A stretch of DNA of 52,398 nt from Gracilaria vermiculophylla (lineage: Eukaryota; Rhodophyta; Florideophyceae; Gracilariales; Gracilariaceae), in NCBI GenBank assembly GCA_019155205.2, contig JAHNZQ020000308.1:5102856-5155253 (forward strand), read 5' to 3'. The notes under the pieces are model-generated. The model had not been told where the DNA came from and ran no database searches. It was given only the letters and a program-made list of their open reading frames with translations. Shown in pieces: positions 46,198 through 52,398 of the stretch. The first letter of the stretch is position 1, and every line of letters starts with the position of its first letter. A program made the position numbers and the translations under genes.

Positions 46198-48318
46198 TTA
46201 CTCGATAGTAGGATTCACATCCGAGACTTGAGCGACATAGGCGAGGACGCTCGTCTCAATGTTTTTCCAGTTTTCCAATGCGGCATTCATAAATGGATCC
46301 CATTCATCTCCTTGCAAGGTGAAGGCAAGGATTTCCCAAGCTTCAGTTCCAGTACTCAAGTCTGTGAGGTTGTTCGTTATATCGTTCCATATAAGTGTCA
46401 CGGATTTCAGCTGATCACGCACCTCTTGCATAATCGGTAAAACAAACCTGAAGTGCGACAGCGTTTCCTCTGCGGTTCGTAGAGCCGTTTTGTATCCTTC
46501 AATGCCTCTCTGTAGCTCGGCCGCTTGAGACGCAAGAACACTGCCAGTCACAACCATTCCGATGGCAGCGGCCCCGCACAACACGAAAAGCATACCACCT
46601 GTGAAGGCTGCAGCAACGGTAAACAGAGCAGCTCCAATAAAAGTGAAGATGGCACCGAGAGTTCTTCTTTTCTTCTGCTTGGCGAGTTCTTCTATTGTAG
46701 CTTTAAGTCCGTCAATATTTGCTTCCTGTTCAGCGATTGCACGCTGGACTAACAAAACAGCCGTATTCCAATCTTGCTGAAACTTGTTATGCTCAGCATG
46801 CACTCGCTGTGCCTCAGCACGACGTTTTTCGATCAGACTAAGGTTAACTTTGACATAATTCTCGATCGAAAGCGATGATTTGAGCATTGGAATCAATCTT
46901 TGTTGAAGAGTGGCATACGAATATAGATTGCGAGCGATTGGAACTGTGTCGGCTTGTAACTTCTGATATCGCTGTAGGAAATTAAGGGTGAGAGTTTCCA
47001 AGTCAATGTTCGAGCTTTCTTCATCGCGTTCTTCCTGTGATCCATCCTTTTCAGATCCTGTGTTTGCAGCTGCACTTACATGCAGACTGTCCAAGAACGG
47101 AATGCGGAGCAGTTTGTTGAATGTGGCAACAATCTTTCCGCTGGTGCCCGTCATAGCTTCCAGAGATCGCAATGTTTCCTCATCATTCGTAATCTTAGAC
47201 AACGCCTCGTTCTCTTCGGGAGATAAAGCTTTGACTGCTCTGAAAGACCTTGGGGTAAACGCAAGTGAACGTCGGACAACCTCAGTGTTCTTTTCCAGTA
47301 CAGAGGTTACGGCTGTAACTGAGACATCCGCCACGGAAGCCGTGAACTCATCAGCATCCTTTTTTAGGCTCTTCCATGCGTCGGATATGACAACGACTTC
47401 TTCTTCAGCAAACGGCTCATCCGGTGAACTGGTCGTGTTGAGGTCGTTAAGCTGCTGTAGGATGAGATACCATGTACTCATCAGTGAGACGGACTGACGG
47501 AGCACATTTCTCAAATTTTGGGAGAGCGCTGTCATTAACAAGCGCACGTTTCGCAAACGAGTTTGAAAATCCTTTAGCAGTTCAGCATATTTCTCGATGT
47601 CGGGCTCGGGCTCGTTTTCGGATCCGCGGAAAATCGCCGTCAGCAGGTCTGGGCTGACGGACAAAACCAAGGACAGAGACGATATTAAAGACTGCTCGGA
47701 GTTGACTTCCGTAGTAAGATATTTGCCGATACGACGACGGGTGATGTCAAGCAACTTGGCTCCGGCACTGGTTTGGATGAACGAGAAAAAACTGAACTCA
47801 GAATCGTCCCCACTCTTTTCTAATTGTTCGATTTCTTTTCTGAGTACATCGAGATCGCCATCTAAGGCATCAATTGCGTCCGATGTGTCTGAGATGGCGG
47901 TACCAAAGTTGGAGTAGAATTTCTTAGATTCTACAGATTTCTTATTGGCAAATTCAGCGTAGCGGGTGACCATACCGATGAGAACTTCAGCGAGGCGTTT
48001 GCGCGGGAGAACAGCAGCAAGGCGCGGAATGGTGGCGGCAAAACCGGAAAGCTTTCGGACAATATTGACGTCAGTAATCTGTGAGGACGTGAAGTAAGTG
48101 AGGCCGTCTGAGACAATGTGGAGAACTGGCGTGCCACCCTTGACGGCATCATTCTTCAAGGATCCAGCGCGAATCTCTTGCAAAAATGGAAACCGGAGAA
48201 TTTCATTGAAAGTGGCCTGAGTCTTCTTGTTGGAGTTTGAAGAGCCTTGCAGAAGCTCAACAGTTTCCGATGGGGGCAGAAGGGTACGAAAATCGGCAGT
48301 GACGTTCTCTTCAACCAT
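46198..48318 (-). CDS. Large helical two-module protein with C-terminal-half hydrophobic hairpin (pore-forming-like architecture)
   Basis: The intact intronless frame has 706 residues from the ATG at 48318 (context GAAATGG). The frame stays open another 34 codons upstream but without ATG, so that part is read as 5' leader. Module 1 is about residues 1-350, module 2 about 360-706. Each opens with a related motif (FNEILRFPFLQEI at about 37-49, FNKLLRIPFLDSL at about 400-412) and closes with a Trp motif (SDAWKSLKKDADEF near 315, LENWKNIETSVLAYV near 684). Module 2 has long charged helices, then a hydrophobic stretch at about 553-597 (GAIFTFIGAALFTVAAAF onward) able to form a membrane hairpin. 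Module 1 has only a weak hydrophobic part near 215-230. There is no signal peptide. Module size and helix-hairpin-helix order resemble bacterial tripartite alpha-pore-forming components. That is an architectural inference, not proof of toxicity. Confidence 0.85.
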   Translation of the reverse strand: MVEENVTADFRTLLPPSETVELLQGSSNSNKKTQATFNEILRFPFLQEIRAGSLKNDAVKGGTPVLHIVSDGLTYFTSSQITDVNIVRKLSGFAATIPRLAAVLPRKRLAEVLIGMVTRYAEFANKKSVESKKFYSNFGTAISDTSDAIDALDGDLDVLRKEIEQLEKSGDDSEFSFFSFIQTSAGAKLLDITRRRIGKYLTTEVNSEQSLISSLSLVLSVSPDLLTAIFRGSENEPEPDIEKYAELLKDFQTRLRNVRLLMTALSQNLRNVLRQSVSLMSTWYLILQQLNDLNTTSSPDEPFAEEEVVVISDAWKSLKKDADEFTASVADVSVTAVTSVLEKNTEVVRRSLAFTPRSFRAVKALSPEENEALSKITNDEETLRSLEAMTGTSGKIVATFNKLLRIPFLDSLHVSAAANTGSEKDGSQEERDEESSNIDLETLTLNFLQRYQKLQADTVPIARNLYSYATLQQRLIPMLKSSLSIENYVKVNLSLIEKRRAEAQRVHAEHNKFQQDWNTAVLLVQRAIAEQEANIDGLKATIEELAKQKKRRTLGAIFTFIGAALFTVAAAFTGGMLFVLCGAAAIGMVVTGSVLASQAAELQRGIEGYKTALRTAEETLSHFRFVLPIMQEVRDQLKSVTLIWNDITNNLTDLSTGTEAWEILAFTLQGDEWDPFMNAALENWKNIETSVLAYVAQVSDVNPTIE

Positions 48319-49983
48319 TTCGAGTCCTAAAAGTCGTGGAAACAGTGAAAGTAGTGATGAGAAATATGAATCGAGGATTGTAATGAAAAGAGAGTTTTCG
48401 ACGTGGAGCAAGGTATTCAATTATCCGAGCACTGGAACGGACGGCGCGCGAGTTGCTGCAGCAGCTTTTTGTAGCACGAACACCACGAGGAGAATGGTCC
48501 TCGGAACACTAACTGTTTCAGGATGACACTCTCTTGCCTGAATCTCGAACTAAGGTCCTACGCTTAGACATGGTCCTCTTCAACACATACGTGGAGCAAC
48601 AACTCGCTTGGATAGAGCCGATCTGTGGGGACTTACCAAACCGCTTCGCGTGCCATGGCCCTACATTTGTGTTTGGGCAACCAATCATTTTGGTTCTAGG
48701 TTCAGAAAAGGTGCCAGCAGCATGCGGCAGCAAGACTGTCAGAATTTTATCGAATCATGTTTTTACGCGTACGCACGGTATCTCAAAGAGACAACTGCCT
48801 AAGACATTTATGAACTCACACTCTGCTAGCCCGAGTGTGATTAGGTATCAGAAAGATCCACTGATGTCTCACTCAATGACGAAAAGGACTGATATCCGAG
48901 ATGTCCTCTGAAAGAACACTGTAGGATTGTTGATATCAGATTGGACGACCAGCAATGTGATAAGCCCTTACGGAGTCTACGGACAAGGATTCAACGAGAG
49001 GCTGATTCCGCTTCTGCACACCCTCCGCCAATGGGGACACAGCTCCGAACAACAACGTTCAACCCCTAATTCGACTGAAAATTTGTAAATTGGCCTTTCA
49101 GAAACAACCCGTTGTTGTTGTGAAAAGCGTGCGTCGGAAACACAGTTTAAATTTTATTCAACTTCTATTTTGCCATTGTTCGGCGACGTGGATGAAATTC
49201 TTCATAACTTCCTTCAAACGAGTCAGATGCTTTTCAATCTCTATTAAATGAAAGCTGGGACTATTTTTATTCTACTAAAACAAATTACGCCCATACCACA
49301 TGAGTATTGAGCAAGTTATTACCTTTCTTTTGTTTTAAAGCCATCATGCTCAATAACTCTTCCGCATTAGGTGTCGAACACTAAAATTCGATCAGCAACA
49401 TTCAATCAGATCAGCCCACTCGTTATAGCTTTTAGATGTTCGTTGTTCCTGATGTCAAAAACGGATGAACCTACAGAGATCAGCCCGAGGTTTTCGCTGT
49501 AGCATGGAGATCTTTGGATTGGTAAGCAGAATTACACATTGGTATTTTTGTTGCTAGAACCATCGCTGTATCATAGAACAGCCTGACAAAACTGCACGCT
49601 GCTTTTAAAGTAAAACGTACCTTGGTAGCGACAGCTTCGCCGGCTTTCGGGACGAAAGTCTCCAAATTGGCTGGACACGCGCCATGAAGATTTTTGCAAC
49701 GTCAATAAAAAAACACGCATTGCTGCCGGTAGATCTGTGTGTGTGCCCTCCTCTCGTCTGGGTACGTGGTCCACGCGCGACTTGTGGTTCCGGGCCATTC
49801 GCCCAGAGGATAATGATGTTTTCGAGAGGACCATATCGCATCCCTGTGCCAGCCTCTTCTTCCATGTAAATAGTCCTGAGAGCCAAATTTTCACGTGCAT
49901 GGCACTCGGTAAACGCTCAAGGTTCTACGACTCACCTTATTGGCTTTCTTCTTCCATTGCCATACCGTCGACAACGACTAAAC
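48319..49983. promoter_or_regulatory. Shared upstream region of the divergent helical-protein genes
   Basis: These 1.66 kb separate the two start codons and must carry both promoters unless exons are missed. T-rich leader text lies before the minus gene. On the plus side a pyrimidine tract (CTTTCTTCTTCCATT) stands just before the ATG. The frames at 48534-48911 and 49737-50033 are not convincing genes. No clear TATA box was assigned. Confidence 0.4.
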
Positions 49984-51930
49984 ATGGCCACGGAACTTTC
50001 TCCCCCGAAGAACACCGCAGAGACTCTCGATAATCTCTCCGCCACTACAGGTGCTCTGATAGATGCATTTGATCAGATTATTACACTGCCTTTCGTCGAC
50101 TCTTTGAGAATCGACGCTCTCGGTGAATTGTCTATTGCAGATGTCGTGCTCGATCTGAAACAGAAGTATCAAGAATTGCAGGGAAATACGTTACCATTCG
50201 CTCGAACCTTATATGCGTATGCTGGTCTTCAGCTGCAAACCATTCCTACCATCAATGCTGGCTTGGATTTGAGCACCTACCTCAACCTCCACAAACTTAT
50301 CATCGCGAGGCACAAGCTTGAGGCATCCAACGTCAAGAAACAAAGCGAAACCTTTCGCAAAACATTTGTCGCAACTCTGGACGTTTTTGAAAGCACAATA
50401 AAAGAGCTCGGCGAACAAATTCAAGATCTTGAAAAGCAGATTCAGGATACGAAGGATCTTCAGGAGAAGGAGCGAGCTGTCGCTATTATAGCCGGCATCT
50501 TCACATTTATCTTCACTGTGGTAGCCATCTTGGCAATTGTCGCAACAGCGGGAGCTGTGGGTCCCGCGGCCAGCTCTGCCACATCCACTATAGCCGTTCA
50601 GGGTAGTGCGTCTGTGGGATTCTTTACAGCTCTGGGTTCTTCCATAGGAGCTGCAGCAGGCACATCAGGACTTATTGCCGTATCTGCAGCTGCTTCAACA
50701 GCTGCTCTCGGTGGCCTGGCAGAAACGATTGTCTCTTCAATCGAAGCTCGTAATTTCGCAAGAGCTGTATCTGCGCTCGAGACTCTTAAAGAAAGTGCCG
50801 AAACCGCCCGAGACCATCTTCTGGAAGTCGTTAACCTCATGACTGTCATTGAAAATTCGCTGGAAGATATTGTATCTGTGTGGACTGATGTTGAGAGTTC
50901 ACTCAGCATTATTCAAAGCGATGTCGATAATTGGAACGACGAAAACTTTTCTGAGGAACTGGTGGCATCTACGCTTGAGGAATGGGAAGATGTCCGCACC
51001 GCAGTTGCGAAGTATACTGCGGTCGTTTCTGGGGATCGAAGTTTAAATTTGGAGAAACAGTCAGATGTCCATCTGCCTGCCGACGAAATCATCAATTTGA
51101 CACGGAGCTTTGCAATTTCCGAACTGCAATCAAACCTTCACGCACCGGACATTGAATTCGAAGGCAAGCTTTCAGACCTTTGTCAAATGCGTTCGGCGCT
51201 CGAAACAACAAAATCGTTACCAAATATCCGGGACACTCTGAAATCCCAGGTTACAGCCGCGTTGGGGCATTTTGGTGAAGTACAAACAGGCCTGGAGCAG
51301 TCGTCAGATGAATTAGCCAGTTTCACAAAACAACGTCTGGCATGGCTCGATGCTTTTGAAATTGCTGAAGTGACCAAAAGGATTGATATGGTGGCTCAAC
51401 TCGAAGCAGCAGTTGAGAATTTTGAGGTTGGTATTGCTCGTGCCCAAGAAACTGAAGCAAAGGCATTCCTATTCCAAACGTCAGTTGGTCTCGTGATTAG
51501 CACCCTTATCCGCATCATTAATGAAAATAATGTGAAGCAGCATGCTCTCAAAAAGGAACTGGAAAAATTGGAAAAAGACCGAAAGCGCAGGAAGTGGCTT
51601 TGGGTTGTACCGGTGGCTGGGGCTGTCAATGAAATCGTTGATGCGGCGAATAACATTCGGGGAAAAATCAAGAGAGGTCGGCGAGAAATACGGCTAATAT
51701 CGAACAGTTGTCAGCAGCTCCGCAAACTAAGCAGTACTGTTTCTTCCTCTGTCAAGGATAGTACACTTGTTACTCAAACGTACAGTTCCATTCTGAACGA
51801 CACTCGTGCTGGTATTGACGATGCCGCCATTTTCAAAGTATTTGGAGCTGCGCTTCCTGCAGACCTTTTTGTCTCTCTCAAAGAGTCATGGACTGAGTTG
51901 GAAATAGATATCAAGGAATTCAAAGAGTAG
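49984..51930 (+). CDS. Large helical two-module protein with N-terminal-half hydrophobic hairpin (pore-forming-like architecture)
   Basis: The intact intronless frame has 648 residues from the ATG at 49984 in a strong context (AACATGG). The frame opens a little earlier, but only at a TTG. Module 1 (about 1-350) begins LSPPKNTAETLDNLSATTGA and FDQIITLPFVDSL (29-41), the same motif as both modules of the divergent neighbour. Heptad-rich helices (ELGEQIQDLEKQIQD near 150) follow, then a long hydrophobic Ala/Gly-rich region at about 165-250, then SVWTDVESSL near 300 and LEEWEDVRTAVAKYT near 334. Module 2 (about 360-648) lacks a strong hairpin; it has RRKWLWVVPVAGAVNEI at about 536-551 between charged helices and ends LKESWTELEIDIKEF. 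The hairpin module is N-terminal here and C-terminal in the neighbour. No signal peptide is seen. Family identity is an inference from architecture. Confidence 0.87.
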   Translation: MATELSPPKNTAETLDNLSATTGALIDAFDQIITLPFVDSLRIDALGELSIADVVLDLKQKYQELQGNTLPFARTLYAYAGLQLQTIPTINAGLDLSTYLNLHKLIIARHKLEASNVKKQSETFRKTFVATLDVFESTIKELGEQIQDLEKQIQDTKDLQEKERAVAIIAGIFTFIFTVVAILAIVATAGAVGPAASSATSTIAVQGSASVGFFTALGSSIGAAAGTSGLIAVSAAASTAALGGLAETIVSSIEARNFARAVSALETLKESAETARDHLLEVVNLMTVIENSLEDIVSVWTDVESSLSIIQSDVDNWNDENFSEELVASTLEEWEDVRTAVAKYTAVVSGDRSLNLEKQSDVHLPADEIINLTRSFAISELQSNLHAPDIEFEGKLSDLCQMRSALETTKSLPNIRDTLKSQVTAALGHFGEVQTGLEQSSDELASFTKQRLAWLDAFEIAEVTKRIDMVAQLEAAVENFEVGIARAQETEAKAFLFQTSVGLVISTLIRIINENNVKQHALKKELEKLEKDRKRRKWLWVVPVAGAVNEIVDAANNIRGKIKRGRREIRLISNSCQQLRKLSSTVSSSVKDSTLVTQTYSSILNDTRAGIDDAAIFKVFGAALPADLFVSLKESWTELEIDIKEFKE

Positions 51931-51975
51931 CACGGGAAAGACAATAGTATTGTTTTAGAAGCAACAAGCTTCTTG

Positions 51976-51981
51976 AATAAA
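51976..51981 (+). terminator. Candidate polyadenylation signal
   Basis: AATAAA stands 45 bp after the stop codon of the 49984-51930 gene. Confidence 0.55.
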
Positions 51982-52216
51982 GCAGATTACTAGGAAGATC
52001 TGGAAGCTTCTAGAAGTTTCGAAAAAAAACATGAGATGTATGTTTAGTGGTTTATGATAAAAAAGATAGAGGTCTATACTACTTTATATAGTAGAAATGA
52101 AACAGAATACTATACAAGCACAGTTCTAGCAATAAGTCTGACGAAAAAGCAGGAGTCAAGCAGAGTGCTCTAGACAAAACAAGATTGCGTTTATTTGAGT
52201 CTTTCATAGCAATGTA

Positions 52217-52398
52217 AAGTCTGTTTCAAAATTATAGGACATCTGGCATTTTGATGCAAATCATCGTTTTTAGTACTGTAGTGCTACCAAAATTAGTTTT
52301 CAAAAAACTTGAAGTTAAAAAACCGTTTCAAAATCATAGGACATTTCCCTTTCAACCTTCATTTTGCCTTCTTCAGTAGATGATTTTCGCTTTTGTGT
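52217..52398 (-). mobile_element. Non-autonomous Tc1-related element R3, cut by the window end
   Basis: TA at 52215-52216 is followed by AAGTCTGTTTCAAAATTATA, the R-family end. The inner repeat CGTTTCAAAATCATAGGACA starts 101 bp later, at 52323. The text continues like R1 and R2 (TTTGCCTTCTTCAGTAGATG) up to the last base. Confidence 0.85.

Noticed and set aside
48534..48911. Frame of 125 codons between the two helical-protein genes
   Set aside because: The composition changes along the frame, alternative frames over the same bases look equally good, and no motif was recognised.
49737..50033. Frame of 98 codons ending inside the plus helical-protein gene
   Set aside because: It overlaps the start of a much stronger gene in another frame. 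The LWFRAIRPEDNDVFERT part looks protein-like but has no start and no supported family.
1..52398. CRISPR arrays, bacterial operons, rRNA genes
   Set aside because: No regularly spaced direct repeats with unique spacers, no Shine-Dalgarno-led gene strings and no rRNA-like conserved blocks were found. The gene and repeat types are eukaryotic.

Overview
The window reads as eukaryotic nuclear DNA from a repeat-rich, intron-poor genome. It holds degenerate Ty3/gypsy LTR retrotransposons of the chromodomain-bearing (chromovirus) type, Tc1-family DNA transposons with TA target sites, long AT-rich gene-free stretches, and a few uninterrupted host ORFs. No bacterial operon, RBS, rRNA or tRNA pattern was seen. 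The species cannot be named from the sequence. A red alga or another protist or alga with compact genes would fit, but that is only a guess.

Layout, left to right. 3-1130: pol fragment of a Ty3/gypsy element (A). 1848-2960: decayed Tc1 transposon (Tc1-1). 2961-6542: AT-rich, one orphan ORF. 6548-17661: a whole but dead 11.1-kb chromovirus (B) on the minus strand, with two LTRs and a 5-bp target duplication GTATG. Its Gag, protease, RT, RNase H, integrase and chromodomain run leftward from 16.8 to 9.5 kb, and a 2-kb segment before the 3' LTR carries a broken ORF on the opposite strand. 17795-18545: diverged solo LTR of the B type. 21247-28610: plus-strand chromovirus C with 5' LTR, primer site, gag, PR, RT, RNase H, IN and chromodomain, but no matching 3' LTR. 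28605-29063: unknown conserved ORF (family U). 29421-31520: 3' part of a minus-strand element D, with LTR and an antisense ORF homologous to the one in B. 32.5-35.0 kb: a different Ty3/gypsy relic (E). 35.2-35.6 kb: second U copy. 36537-37830: Tc1-2 transposon with TA duplication. 38.4-39.7, 43.1-44.4 and 52.2 kb to the window end: three copies of a non-autonomous family (R) that shares the complex ends of Tc1-2.

The apparently host part is 40-52 kb. It has a hypothetical basic Ser/Pro-rich protein, a small protein with LURP-one/Tubby-C-like sequence, and a divergent pair of intact intronless genes (46198-48318 minus, 49984-51930 plus). These two encode large helical proteins, each built from two related modules. 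One module per protein has a long hydrophobic hairpin, and the order of hairpin and non-hairpin modules is opposite in the two proteins. The architecture resembles alpha-helical pore-forming proteins, but function is not shown by sequence alone.

The two strongest candidates for something new are (1) the antisense ORF family between chromodomain and 3' LTR, seen in two independent elements, and (2) the divergent, module-swapped helical protein pair.
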